Of a stretch of DNA of 64,000 nt, positions 53,074 to 60,976 are shown piece after piece; position 1 is the first letter of the stretch; each line of letters begins with the position of its first letter. Below the pieces are notes generated by a model, which did no database searches, had not been told where the DNA came from, and saw only the letters and a list, made by a program, of their open reading frames with translations. The translations under genes were made by a program, and so were the position numbers. This stretch comes from Paenibacillus sp. 32352 (lineage in GTDB: Bacteria; Bacillota; Bacilli; Paenibacillales; NBRC-103111). The DNA lies in NCBI RefSeq assembly GCF_002042965.1, contig NZ_MZNT01000005.1, positions 401,287 to 465,286 on the forward strand, in the 5' to 3' direction.

Positions 53074-53084
53074 TAATGCAAAGT

Positions 53085-53113
53085 TGAAATGTAAAATTTG
53101 GTATGCTAGAATG
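53085..53113 (+). promoter_or_regulatory. Promoter of the attenuator / CD3324 / leader module
   Basis: -35 TTGAAA (53085-53090), 17-bp spacer, -10 TAGAAT (53108-53113), directly upstream of a structured leader. Confidence 0.7.
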
Positions 53114-53119
53114 ATACCT

Positions 53120-53346
53120 AATATACGAGGGGAGCTGACTAGAATAATGTAATATTTCTTGCTGATTTTACGATTGATAAAACAATAGCTGTTTTATTCT
53201 TTGTTAAGCAAGAAAGTTAATTACTTATTCTCTTCAACTCAAATAATGATATCTATTCCATTAAGGGGCTAGATTCTAGCATTTGTTTATTTGAGCTACA
53301 AGAAAGGTAACTTTCTTGTGGCTCTTTGTTTTTTGGAGGATTATAG
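53120..53346 (+). promoter_or_regulatory. Structured 5' leader with alternative hairpins (attenuator)
   Basis: After the promoter comes GAGGGGAG (53128-53135) and then ATG-TAA (53148-53153), a possible start-stop micro-ORF. Next is a long hairpin: outer stem TTTCTTGCT (53156-53164) with AGCAAGAAA (53208-53216), inner stem ATAAAACA/TGTTTTAT (53178-53185/53191-53198). A strong terminator follows at 53293-53334. The first hairpin's 5' arm can also pair with the terminator's 5' arm (CAAGAAA), and its 3' arm with the terminator's 3' arm (CTTTCTTG), so the structures are mutually exclusive. This is the arrangement of transcription attenuators that respond to ribosome stalling. Confidence 0.65.
53293..53334 (+). 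terminator. Leader terminator (attenuator)
   Basis: A 14-bp stem (53293-53306 / 53311-53324; one G-T pair) with a GTAA loop, followed by TTTGTTTTTT. It lies between the promoter and the first downstream ORF, so read-through is needed for expression. Confidence 0.85.
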
Positions 53347-53367
53347 ATGTCACCATCCATTTCGTGA
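53347..53367 (+). CDS. Six-residue leader ORF (MSPSIS)
   Basis: GGAGGA sits six bases before ATG 53347; the frame stops after six codons (M-S-P-S-I-S). The strong ribosome site on such a short frame suggests a translated leader peptide just after the attenuator. Confidence 0.35.
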   Translation: MSPSIS

Positions 53368-53414
53368 AACGGTAATGTAACTCGATGCTTTTTTAGCTTA
53401 GGAGGTTGAGATAG

Positions 53415-53537
53415 ATGTTTGAAGTTGTAAATATTCATGTGAACCGTTCATTGTCCGTGGGTTCGGTTCACGATCAAACTAAGCGGATGCCGAAGCAATA
53501 TCCTTCTATCGATAGACATATGTATATAGGAGAGTGA
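53415..53537 (+). CDS. 40-residue leader ORF
   Basis: AGGAGG lies nine bases before ATG 53415. The product begins M-F-E-V-V-N-I-H-V-N-R-S-L and ends H-M-Y-I-G-E, with several basic residues and no recognised family. Its stop is three bases before the next ATG, and its last codons (ATA-GGA-GAG) form the next ribosome site, so the two are coupled. Candidate leader or regulatory peptide. Confidence 0.4.
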   Translation: MFEVVNIHVNRSLSVGSVHDQTKRMPKQYPSIDRHMYIGE

Positions 53538-53540
53538 ATA

Positions 53541-53603
53541 ATGTCTCATAATAACTTTACAATAACCCATGTTCCATTCCATGCAAAGACAGTTATTTGG
53601 TGA
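53541..53603 (+). CDS. 20-residue leader ORF
   Basis: GGAGAG precedes ATG 53541 by six bases. The product begins M-S-H-N-N-F-T-I-T-H and ends H-A-K-T-V-I-W. The frame ends inside the loop of a 12-bp hairpin, as in ribosome-stalling leader peptides that control downstream structure. Confidence 0.4.
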   Translation: MSHNNFTITHVPFHAKTVIW

Positions 53604-53657
53604 TATTTGCATGGAATAACATCATCACCAATCATGCTGGCTTTGCTACTTGAGACA
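53542..53657 (+). promoter_or_regulatory. Second set of alternative RNA hairpins
   Basis: Stem 1: ATTCCATGCAAA (53576-53587) with TTTGCATGGAAT (53606-53617), 12 perfect pairs. Stem 2: TTGGTGAT (53597-53604, in the loop of stem 1) with ATCACCAA (53624-53631), 8 perfect pairs, so stems 1 and 2 form a pseudoknot or exclude each other. An outer TGTCTCA/TGAGACA pair (53542-53548/53651-53657) can enclose both. The 20-residue leader ORF ends within stem 2's 5' arm. Confidence 0.6.
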
Positions 53658-53684
53658 CTATATTTAATCAAGGAGTGAGTCTTC

Positions 53685-53948
53685 ATGAAATATATCAACG
53701 CTAATGTTATTCTCCCGAAAGAATTAGTTGAACAGTTGCAAAATTTTGTACAAGGTGAGTACATCTACATTCCAGCAATAAAAGATCAGCATAAAAATTG
53801 GGGAGAATTATCCGGTTATCGAGATGAGATTGATAGGCGAAATAGTGAAATAATACTAGAATATGCATCAGGCACTTCGATTCAAGAACTTGCAGAATCT
53901 TACTGCCTTTCTGTTTATGCTATCAGAAAAATAATTTATAACCAATAA
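53685..53948 (+). CDS. CD3324-family small protein with helix-turn-helix-like C-terminus
   Basis: An 87-residue protein with the CD3324-family pattern: M-K-Y-I-N-A-N at the start, L-P-K-E-L-V-E-Q-L-Q-N-F-V-Q-G-E-Y-I-Y-I-P (11-31), a lysine/tryptophan segment, and a C-terminal S-I-Q-E-L-A-E-S-Y-C-L-S-V-Y-A-I-R-K-I-I, which reads as a helix-turn-helix (Mor-activator-like). AAGGAGTGAG precedes the ATG. It follows the leader peptides and hairpins and ends in a terminator. The family has no established function; DNA or RNA binding is inferred, and regulation of the neighbouring L4 gene is possible. Confidence 0.75.
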   Translation: MKYINANVILPKELVEQLQNFVQGEYIYIPAIKDQHKNWGELSGYRDEIDRRNSEIILEYASGTSIQELAESYCLSVYAIRKIIYNQ

Positions 53949-53993
53949 CCTTACGCAGGCCATCCTTTCTGTTAATTGTATATGCAGGCTCTT

Positions 53994-54036
53994 GCCATCG
54001 ACATGCCCATACCATAGGGCTGCGGTGGCTTTTTTT
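53994..54036 (+). terminator. Terminator of the CD3324-family gene
   Basis: Imperfect GC-rich stem (GCCATCG...GCCC / GGGC..CGGTGGC) followed by seven Ts, 46 bases after the stop codon. Confidence 0.75.
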
Positions 54037-54222
54037 GCTTTATCAACGAATATCCACCCCCTTAGACTCTGATAATGGACGAAAATGCTTCTAATCTGAC
54101 AAGTGATACCAAACAACACAGAACCATTTTGTATATAGTTTAAGTGATTCCTATCTGCTACCTTTATAACTAAGGGTTCTTCTATAAGGTTGTAAAACAT
54201 AGGACAAACGGAGGTTTCAGTA

Positions 54223-54321
54223 ATGGATGCTATTGTAAATATACTAAGAACACCAATCCAACAAGCTTCTAATAAAATGAAGTTTTACTGTGATGTAGGT
54301 ACCTATATCATGGAAGTTTAG
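54223..54321 (+). CDS. 32-residue ORF upstream of the L4 paralog
   Basis: CGGAGG precedes ATG 54223 by eight bases. The product begins M-D-A-I-V-N-I-L-R-T-P and ends G-T-Y-I-M-E-V. The stop codon is 18 bases before the L4 start and the L4 ribosome site lies directly after it, so translation is likely coupled. It matches no ribosomal protein and may be a leader peptide. Confidence 0.45.
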   Translation: MDAIVNILRTPIQQASNKMKFYCDVGTYIMEV

Positions 54322-54339
54322 GATCTGGAGGAGAGAGTA

Positions 54340-54963
54340 TTGTTGAATGTCACCATTTTTAATATGGAAGGTATTGCTGTTGGCGAAATGGAGCTTGAAG
54401 AATCCATTTTCGGTATTATTCCCAACGAATCGGTTATGCATGATGCAGTTATAAACTATCTGGCAAATAAACGCAGTGGAACACAGTCTGCTTTAACACG
54501 CGGGGAAGTTAGAGGCGGCGGGAGAAAACCATATAAGCAGAATAAAATTGATAAATCTAGAGCGGGTTCGATTCGCATGCCACATTGGCGTGGCGGAGGA
54601 GTTGTGTTTGCTCCTAAACCTCGTGACTACAGCTACAAACTCAATAAAAAGGTTAAGCGGCTTGCTATAAAATCTGCATTGTCTAGCAAAGTACAGAACA
54701 AAGAATTCATTGTCATCGACGAGATCAAGTTAGAAAATTACAGGACTAAGAGTATAGTAGCTATGCTTAAAGCTTTTGGGGCAGCTAGAAAGGTGCTGAT
54801 TGTTACACCATCGTTAGATAACTTTGTTTTTAAAAGCGCTAGTAATATACCTGGTGTAGAAACCGCTGTAGCTGATTCCATAAATGTATACAATGTTCTG
54901 AATTGCGATCAATTCATAATCTCTAAAGAAGCAGTCACAATGATAACGGAAATGTACTCGTAA
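54340..54963 (+). CDS. rplD: Stand-alone ribosomal protein L4 paralog with altered tunnel loop
   Basis: A 207-residue homologue of ribosomal protein uL4, outside any S10-type operon. The family core is intact: F-G-I-x-P-N-E-S-V (24-32), R-G-E-V-R-G-G-G-R-K-P (54-64), R-G-G-G-V-V-F-A-P-K-P-R-D-Y-S-Y-K-L (84-101), L-A-I-K-S-A-L-S-S-K-V. The extended loop that lines the peptide exit tunnel differs: normal W-R-Q-K-G-T-G-R-A-R reads Y65-K-Q-N-K-I-D-K-S-R74 here, so the conserved K-G-T-G is lost. The start is TTG 54340 after GGAGGAG. It can probably replace L4 in a subset of ribosomes; an antibiotic-protective role is inferred. Confidence 0.88.
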   Translation: MLNVTIFNMEGIAVGEMELEESIFGIIPNESVMHDAVINYLANKRSGTQSALTRGEVRGGGRKPYKQNKIDKSRAGSIRMPHWRGGGVVFAPKPRDYSYKLNKKVKRLAIKSALSSKVQNKEFIVIDEIKLENYRTKSIVAMLKAFGAARKVLIVTPSLDNFVFKSASNIPGVETAVADSINVYNVLNCDQFIISKEAVTMITEMYS

Positions 54964-55001
54964 TGAAGGAATGTTTTTCCCTACCCCATCGGGAATGAGA
55001 T

Positions 55002-55047
55002 ACAAGCCATGCACCGTAATCAATACGGGAGTATGGCTTGTCTTTGT
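55002..55047. terminator. Terminator between L4 paralog and chemoreceptor
   Basis: ACAAGCCAT / ATGGCTTGT stem followed by CTTTGTT on the plus strand; it separates the two converging genes. Confidence 0.65.
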
Positions 55048-55129
55048 TCGTCCGCTTATTTCCCACCGGACGATGGGATGGAGCAAGAGGCGCTAGAGAT
55101 CTCTGTCGGTTTCCTCACAGTTGCCGTTC

Positions 55130-56905
55130 CTAAAGCTTGAACTGCTTTACGTGCAGAAGCATTTCTTCGGATATGCGGCTCATCGAGTCCGCCGATGCAT
55201 AGATTTCTTCCATGGCTGCGAGCTGTCCGGCCGTGGCGGTAGAAATTGTCTGTGCCAGATCGTTGGACCGAACGGCCATGTGATCGATCTCCTGCAGGGA
55301 AGCATTGAACTCCTGGGAGCTTGCGGATATTTGCTCGGCCGCAGTAGAAGTTTCCTGTACGTGGTACACGGCGCTGCGTGTTGCCACCAGAATTCTTTGG
55401 AATGCCTCCCCCGAAAGCCGAATGGAATCAACGCCAGCCTGCACCTCCTGCTCGCCTTGGTCCATTGCAGTGGCGGCTTTATTAATATCTGTGAGAATTG
55501 CTTGAATTAGCTCAGTGACCTCCATTGCGGACGTTCTGGAGCGCTCCGCCAGCTTTCTGATCTCATTCGCAACAACGGTAAATCCTTTGCCCTCCTCTCC
55601 AGCCCGTGCAGCCTCGATCGCTGCATTCAACGCGAGCAGATTGGTTTGCGACGAAATGGTCGTCATTGCATTAATGATCTCACCGATCTGATGCGACCGC
55701 TTACTCAGCTGTTTGACGATCAGTGAGAGGTCACCAACAGTTGTGGATACGGCAAGCATTTGCTCCACAGACTGTGTGATCAGCCTGTTTCCATGTTCGG
55801 CATGATTCAAGGTAACCTGCGAAGCCTCAAAGGCTGTCGATGAGGTGGATGCGATTCGCTGTGCGCTGGCTGATAGCTCCTCCATGGCGTAGGTGCTCTC
55901 CTGCAGGCTTCCTTTTTGCGTTTCATTGCTCAAGGCCACTTCTTGTGCGGATATGGAGATTTGGTCTGTAGCCGATACCGTCTCCCCAAAAATGGCGGAC
56001 AAGTTGCGGGAGGTTGATGAGAGGGCATCAGCATGAGATAGCAGACCCTGCGTCATCTCCCTAAGTCGGCTGTGCATGGTCTGAAAGGAGGCATACAAGT
56101 CACCAATTTCATCCCGGCTATGTATGGCAATCGCTTCTTGTGATAAGTCGCCTGCAGCGACCAGTTTAGCCTGCTGCGTCAACTGAACAAGCGGCCTGGT
56201 AAGACGAATTGCAAGCAGGACAACGATAAACCCGCCGACAGCAACACAGCCCAGCAGCGAATACACTGTGCCCTGCACAATATGTTGCTGCCCTGCGTTG
56301 TAATCCTTGATATAGGAGCCGGCAACGATCGTCCATCCCCAGTTTGGTTCTCTTAACGAATAGGCAATTTTCATAGCGTCTGTTTCCGAGTCTGGCAGCG
56401 GCCATCTGTATACGGTAACTCCGCCGCCCGACTGCTGCCCCTTCTGGAGCATATCCCGGATATGATAAAAGCCGTCACTTGTCTGCTTGTCCCAAAAGCT
56501 CTCCCCTTCTTGTGTAGGGTGGGCAACCAGATCACCCTGGTCGTTCAGAACAAAAAAATACCCATGCTCGCCAATATCTATATTTGTATTGATTGTTCGT
56601 GTACCGTCCGGCTGCTTTGGCCCGAGAAGCAGCTGCTTCATCTTCTCCTGCGCCTCTTCCTTGCTTAATGCGCCTTTCTTGGTAGCATCCTCGAACGAAA
56701 CGATAAGCTCTGCAGCCATATGAACCGTGTTTCGAAGATTGGTCTCCATCTGTAGGTCGCTTTCACGGGCTGAAACCCAGATGCTGATGCTTCCTATTAG
56801 CAATGCCGGAATGATCAGGATTGCGAATGAGATGACCAGCAATTTATTCCGGATGGTGAACCGCCATTGTCTTGTATTTGGTTTTATCTTTGTTTTTGTT
56901 TTCAT
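55130..56905 (-). CDS. Methyl-accepting chemotaxis protein with Cache sensor
   Basis: A 591-residue chemoreceptor. Transmembrane segments at about 19-41 and 212-234 enclose a single-Cache-2-type extracellular domain ([34 protein letters not shown]). HAMP follows (235-290), then the signalling domain with the conserved hairpin tip ([25 protein letters not shown]). Cache-2 receptors of this type often sense small organic acids. It is monocistronic, with no chemotaxis genes nearby. Confidence 0.92.
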   Translation of the reverse strand: MKTKTKIKPNTRQWRFTIRNKLLVISFAILIIPALLIGSISIWVSARESDLQMETNLRNTVHMAAELIVSFEDATKKGALSKEEAQEKMKQLLLGPKQPDGTRTINTNIDIGEHGYFFVLNDQGDLVAHPTQEGESFWDKQTSDGFYHIRDMLQKGQQSGGGVTVYRWPLPDSETDAMKIAYSLREPNWGWTIVAGSYIKDYNAGQQHIVQGTVYSLLGCVAVGGFIVVLLAIRLTRPLVQLTQQAKLVAAGDLSQEAIAIHSRDEIGDLYASFQTMHSRLREMTQGLLSHADALSSTSRNLSAIFGETVSATDQISISAQEVALSNETQKGSLQESTYAMEELSASAQRIASTSSTAFEASQVTLNHAEHGNRLITQSVEQMLAVSTTVGDLSLIVKQLSKRSHQIGEIINAMTTISSQTNLLALNAAIEAARAGEEGKGFTVVANEIRKLAERSRTSAMEVTELIQAILTDINKAATAMDQGEQEVQAGVDSIRLSGEAFQRILVATRSAVYHVQETSTAAEQISASSQEFNASLQEIDHMAVRSNDLAQTISTATAGQLAAMEEIYASADSMSRISEEMLLHVKQFKL

Positions 56906-56986
56906 GATTATCCCCCTGTATAGCTCGTTATAAAACCTGCCCCAAATGCAGAATATCGTGTTCCAGATGAAATCGGATGATCAAAA

Positions 56987-57018
56987 ACAGCAGTCCAAAG
57001 TTCCCTTTGAACTGCTGT
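56987..57018 (-). terminator. Terminator of the DinB-family gene
   Basis: Minus-strand stem ACAGCAGTTCAAAG / CTTTGGACTGCTGT followed by TTTTG. Confidence 0.8.
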
Positions 57019-57038
57019 CATGGAGCCGAATCGGAAGA

Positions 57039-57500
57039 TTATTTCAACGTCTTCAGTATAGCTGAAACAAAGCCGATATGATCGGTTACATGCAGTACCG
57101 TGGAGACAATCAGTTCGCCAAACGTCTCGGCCTTCAAAAAGTTTTCTTTTACCGGCATGTCCAGCTTGCTCTCCAGCAACTCCCGAATTTCATCCGGCTG
57201 CTTCCTCAATTGGTCAATCAGCACATCCCATGCAGGCGGTTCGCTCTGCCAGTCTGCGGGCTTCGTTCCGTAGGCGAAAAAATCCTGGTAATTTGCAGGA
57301 AGCTTCTTATTCAGTGCGAATTCCGAAAGGCCGAATACATGGAACTCTGTCACAGTAAGCACATGACCTATATGCCAATGAATGCTGTTCTTGAAGCCTT
57401 CCGGTACATGATTACGTTTGTCCTCCGGACATTGGGCAGCCAGCTCTACCAATTGATGGTGACGATTCTTCAAAATGTCGAAAATAAAATCTATTCTCAT
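57039..57500 (-). CDS. DinB-family protein
   Basis: A 153-residue four-helix-bundle protein of the DinB/YfiT family, which uses histidine-bound metal for thiol or other transferase reactions. Two conserved histidine blocks are visible: I-H-W-H-I-G-H-V-L-T-V-T-E (about 42-54) and T-V-L-H-V-T-D-H-I-G-F (about 136-146). The frame is open to 57614, but ATG 57500 is chosen because GAGGAGG lies eight bases before it and the longer version would overlap msrAB. The substrate is unknown; damage or thiol stress response would fit the methionine sulfoxide reductase upstream. Confidence 0.85.
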   Translation of the reverse strand: MRIDFIFDILKNRHHQLVELAAQCPEDKRNHVPEGFKNSIHWHIGHVLTVTEFHVFGLSEFALNKKLPANYQDFFAYGTKPADWQSEPPAWDVLIDQLRKQPDEIRELLESKLDMPVKENFLKAETFGELIVSTVLHVTDHIGFVSAILKTLK

Positions 57501-57530
57501 GCTCCATACCTCCTCATAATGGTTAACCTG

Positions 57531-57550
57531 AGATGTGGTCATCCACATCT
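57531..57550. other. Perfect 8-bp hairpin between msrAB and the DinB gene
   Basis: AGATGTGG-TCAT-CCACATCT, directly after the msrAB stop codon and without a T-run. It may modulate read-through between the two genes. Confidence 0.4.
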
Positions 57551-57558
57551 GCCAAGCA

Positions 57559-58707
57559 TTACTGCTCTTCGAATTGTGCGGTATAAATGCCGTAGCCTTT
57601 GGCCGCAAGCTCATCCTTCGGAATGAACATCAAGGCTGACGAGTTGATGCAATATCTAAGCCCTGTTGGCTCAGGACCATCCTTAAATAGATCGCCAAGG
57701 AAGGAATCGGCATCCCGGCTTCTGACCTGGGTAACCGTCGAGAACAAGCCGCCTTTTTCTTTCAGCACAACATGTTCCTTGTCTAACGGCTGTGTAAAGC
57801 TGGGCCAGCCTGTTCCGGCATCGAATTTGTCTTTAGAGCTGAATAGCGGCTCACCCGAAACAATATCCACGTATATGCCTTCCTGCCGGTTATCCCAATA
57901 TTCATTCTCGAACGGCAGCTCATCTACGTCATTCTGAGTCACAGCGTATTGAATCGGAGTCAATGCTGCTAGCCTTTCCGCTTTGTTGAAATTCTTCTTG
58001 TCACCCGCTTGAGCAGCAACCGCTACTGTATGGTCTGTTCCCCAGGTACGGTTCAAAAAGGCGTCCCGCCCCGAAACAAACTGGGTAAGCTTATAGCGGA
58101 TCGGATTTTTTTTGTAGTAGTCCTGATGCTCTTCCTCTGCCATGTAGAATTTAGTTGCAGCTGCAATCTCGGTTACAATCGGCTTGTCGAATTTTCCGGA
58201 GGCAGCAAGTGCATCTCTGGAAGCTTTAGCGTCGGCTTCTTGCTCTTTGCTGTTGTAGAACACAGCCGTGTGATACTGTGGGCCGAGGTTGTCAAACTGG
58301 CCGTCTGCATTTGTAGGGTCAATGCTGCGCCAGAATACCTGGAGCAGCTCGTCATACGAAATCTGGCTCGGATTATAATGGATTTCCACAGATTCGAGAT
58401 GCCCGGTGCCTCCTGAGGATACTTCGTTATAGGTCGGATTCTGGGTATGACCTCCGGTATAACCTGCCGACACGCTCAGGACGCCTTTGAGATTCTCAAA
58501 GTACGGCTCGAATTGCCAGAAGCATCCTCCTGCGAAAACAGCAGTTTCATATTTCGCTGCGGAACCAGCGTGAGCAATATTCACGGGTTTATGTCCCTCC
58601 ATCATCGTTGTGGATTTGATAGGCGCATTGTAGAAGGAATAGGCCATGACGACGGTAAAAGCAACGGGCAATACGAAATATCGAGGTTTTTTGAACTTCA
58701 TTTCCAT
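57559..58707 (-). CDS. msrAB: Bifunctional peptide methionine sulfoxide reductase MsrA/MsrB
   Basis: A 382-residue fusion that repairs oxidised methionine in proteins. A membrane-anchor-like segment (about 11-27) leads into MsrA (about 54-215) with the catalytic G-G-C62-F-W motif, acting on S-sulfoxides. MsrB (about 240-380) carries its catalytic Cys353 in R-Y-C-I-N-S and G-T-G-W-P-S-F, acting on R-sulfoxides. The zinc-binding C-x-x-C pairs of some MsrB proteins are absent. The N-terminal anchor places the enzyme on the outer face of the membrane, as for other MsrAB fusions. AGGAGG fits either ATG 58707 or, with better spacing, ATG 58701. Confidence 0.93.
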   Translation of the reverse strand: MEMKFKKPRYFVLPVAFTVVMAYSFYNAPIKSTTMMEGHKPVNIAHAGSAAKYETAVFAGGCFWQFEPYFENLKGVLSVSAGYTGGHTQNPTYNEVSSGGTGHLESVEIHYNPSQISYDELLQVFWRSIDPTNADGQFDNLGPQYHTAVFYNSKEQEADAKASRDALAASGKFDKPIVTEIAAATKFYMAEEEHQDYYKKNPIRYKLTQFVSGRDAFLNRTWGTDHTVAVAAQAGDKKNFNKAERLAALTPIQYAVTQNDVDELPFENEYWDNRQEGIYVDIVSGEPLFSSKDKFDAGTGWPSFTQPLDKEHVVLKEKGGLFSTVTQVRSRDADSFLGDLFKDGPEPTGLRYCINSSALMFIPKDELAAKGYGIYTAQFEEQ

Positions 58708-58834
58708 CCACCTCCTTATGGTTTAGGGGTTTGATACAAGAACCGCTTTGAATCGTTTCTGGTGCAGCTCTACTCTGTTTTGGATCAGGGGTCGTCTTCC
58801 CTCGCATTTCTTAATCTGAATTTTAACAAGAAAA

Positions 58835-58857
58835 AACCCGCAGCAAATGTGCGGGTT
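58835..58857 (-). terminator. Terminator of the NarL-type two-component operon
   Basis: Minus-strand stem AACCCGCAC / GCTGCGGGTT followed by six Ts. Confidence 0.8.
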
Positions 58858-58943
58858 GTCATGAATTTTAAGCATTCAAAATCGTTTTCTTAGCGATCTG
58901 ACAGGAGGATTTTCATGCCCCTGCCAAAAGTCATGCTATCCGG

Positions 58944-59606
58944 TTACTTAAAGTGACGAACAGAAAATACCGCCGCCTGCGTTCGGTCGCGCAGCCCGAG
59001 CTTGGCCATCAGGCTAGATACGTGGTTCTTGACCGTCCCTTCCGAAATAAACAGCTGGTTGGCCATTTCTTTATTATTCAGGCCCTGACCCAATAAAGCC
59101 AGAATTTCCTTCTCCCGATCAGTCAGACTTCCCAGCAGTCCATCGTCATTCGCATTCAGCAGTGGGGGCTGCACGGACGGGACAGCCTGCATTTTCTTTA
59201 ATTCCTTCAGCAGCATGGCCGTAATATCAGGCTGAAGGACCGTTCCTCCATTGTATACCGTTTGAATGGCGCTGACGATAGCCTCGGAGGGCATGTCCTT
59301 CAGCAAATAGCCATGCACACCCTTCTCCAGTGCCTGCAGAATCAGCTCTGCGTCATCAAATGTGGTCAAAATCAATACTTTCGTTTTCGGGAAGTGCCTG
59401 AGAATTAGCTCAGCACCTTCTACGCCGTCCATGCCCGGCATACGAATATCCATTAAAACGACTTCGGGCCGCAGTTCTGTTACTTTGGCATACGCATCCC
59501 GTCCGTCGATGGCTGTTCCAACCACTTCCATACCTGGCTCCAAATTGAGGATGGTCGCCAGACCCTCCCGCATGAGCCGCTGATCGTCAACTACCAGGAG
59601 TCTCAA
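58944..59606 (-). CDS. NarL/LuxR-family response regulator
   Basis: A 220-residue regulator. The receiver domain (V-V-D-D-Q-R; phospho-acceptor Asp in V-V-L-M-D-I-R-M-P; K in L-L-K-D-M) is followed by a LuxR helix-turn-helix (L-T-D-R-E-K-E-I-L-A-L-L-G-Q-G-L-N-N-K-E-M-A; E-G-T-V-K-N-H-V-S-S-L-M-A-K-L). The frame is open to 59699, but TTG 59606 is the likely start (product begins L/M-R-L-L-V-V-D-D) with GGGGGTG upstream; this gives a 20-bp overlap with the kinase gene. Confidence 0.9.
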   Translation of the reverse strand: MRLLVVDDQRLMREGLATILNLEPGMEVVGTAIDGRDAYAKVTELRPEVVLMDIRMPGMDGVEGAELILRHFPKTKVLILTTFDDAELILQALEKGVHGYLLKDMPSEAIVSAIQTVYNGGTVLQPDITAMLLKELKKMQAVPSVQPPLLNANDDGLLGSLTDREKEILALLGQGLNNKEMANQLFISEGTVKNHVSSLMAKLGLRDRTQAAVFSVRHFK

Positions 59607-60852
59607 GGAGTGGCACCCCCGTTTCTGTTTTAGGATAAGGAATGTTCGCTTGTACCACAAACTGCATAGGGTCAACTCTCCCAAAGGATACCCGGCCATT
59701 CCATTCCTTTACTCTCTCTTGCAAATTCAATAATCCGAAGCCCGGCTTGACTTCGTCTGGCACATCACCGTCATTGCTAATGCAAAGCGAGAAGCCTCCC
59801 TCCGAATAGATAATCCGGATAAGGGCATGCTCTGCATCGGCGTGCTTCTTGGCATTCGTGAGCGATTCCTGTACGATGCGGTATGCGGTAAGCTGAAGCT
59901 CACCCGGCAGCAGCACAGCGCTACCTTCGACCTCAAAGCGGGTCGCAACCTGCGCAATTTTCGTGAATTCCTCCGATAGCTTGTTCAGGCCTTCATGCAA
60001 AAACATCGGTTGGACCGGCTCGTCCCTAACCATCCGGACGGCTAGGCGCACCTCCTGAAGAGCAGAACGTATCAAATCCTCACATTCCAAGTAGACACTC
60101 TCGCTGCGTTTGGCATCTACCTGGCTTAGCTTCCGGGCGGCTTGCATTTGCACAATCAGGCCCGTCAGCTTATGGCCGACCGTATCATGAATTTCGCGGG
60201 CAATCCGTACGCGCTCCCTGGAGGCTGCCCATTCTTCCGCCTTGATTGCATACACCTGAAGACGCTCATGGGACTCCATCAACTGCTCGTATAACATCAG
60301 CGTATCCTTGCGCGCCTTATGATAGAAATGAATCAGTGTGCTGACAATGCCAGCGAATATAATGAATGAGCAGGTAATGAAGTAGCTCATACCGTCAAAT
60401 TGCTTATATAAATACCAATCCACACTGCCCATTGTCACAAGGTAGAGGATCAGCAAAAAAATGCAAGTTATGATAAGCATGCGGAAACTGTTAAAAAACA
60501 TGAGAATCGCCAATGCCGTAATCCCGACAAACAGCTGATTAGGAAAATGTCCGCCGATAAATATATAGCCATATGTAGCGGATACCAGAAAATCCAGGAT
60601 CAACAGGTGAAACAGCCATTTTTTCCGCTTCTCTGCCCTGGAGTAGAACAGGTTAACCAGTAGGAACACAGCTATCGAAAACACAAGAAAGCTGAACCGC
60701 CAAAAGGCCTCAATTGACGTCTCAAAATAAAAAATTCCGGAGACGAACAGACCCAATATGAGCTTGAGCCCGAAAAAAAGTTTCCAGGATAGGGGGCCCC
60801 CTTTTATGAATTTCTCATCTTGAAGCAATGGCGCTTCCCTTCCCTTCATCAA
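59587..60852 (-). CDS. NarL-type sensor histidine kinase (HisKA_3)
   Basis: A 421-residue kinase with about five or six N-terminal transmembrane segments (25-180), a short coiled linker, HisKA_3 with the phospho-acceptor in I-A-R-E-I-H-D-T-V-G-H (about 219), and a HATPase with E-S-L-T-N-A-K-K-H-A (N-box) and P-G-F-G-L-L-N-L-Q-E-R-V (G-box). No extracellular sensor domain is present, so the signal is probably in or at the membrane, as for DesK or LiaS-type kinases. It is co-transcribed with the regulator downstream. The start (TTG 60852 or ATG 60849) lacks a clear ribosome site. Confidence 0.9.
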   Translation of the reverse strand: MMKGREAPLLQDEKFIKGGPLSWKLFFGLKLILGLFVSGIFYFETSIEAFWRFSFLVFSIAVFLLVNLFYSRAEKRKKWLFHLLILDFLVSATYGYIFIGGHFPNQLFVGITALAILMFFNSFRMLIITCIFLLILYLVTMGSVDWYLYKQFDGMSYFITCSFIIFAGIVSTLIHFYHKARKDTLMLYEQLMESHERLQVYAIKAEEWAASRERVRIAREIHDTVGHKLTGLIVQMQAARKLSQVDAKRSESVYLECEDLIRSALQEVRLAVRMVRDEPVQPMFLHEGLNKLSEEFTKIAQVATRFEVEGSAVLLPGELQLTAYRIVQESLTNAKKHADAEHALIRIIYSEGGFSLCISNDGDVPDEVKPGFGLLNLQERVKEWNGRVSFGRVDPMQFVVQANIPYPKTETGVPLLETPGS

Positions 60853-60875
60853 GGTGTAATTTCGTTTTCATGGCT

Positions 60876-60886
60876 ATTATAGCATA
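60876..60886 (-). promoter_or_regulatory. Extended -10 promoter element of the kinase gene
   Basis: Minus strand TATGCTATAAT, an extended -10 element (TGN-TATAAT), about 25 bp before the kinase start; no good -35 was found. Confidence 0.45.
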
Positions 60887-60976
60887 TAATTTCTTCCATA
60901 TGATGATGATTGCTATCATATATGCTCAACCCTATGTAGTATTCAACTATCAAAGTAACGGTAGGTTTTACGACAA

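Noticed and set aside
53997..54340. Plus-strand 22-codon frame at about 54082-54150 as a further leader peptide
   Set aside because: No Shine-Dalgarno sequence before its ATG; only the 32-codon frame at 54223 has one.
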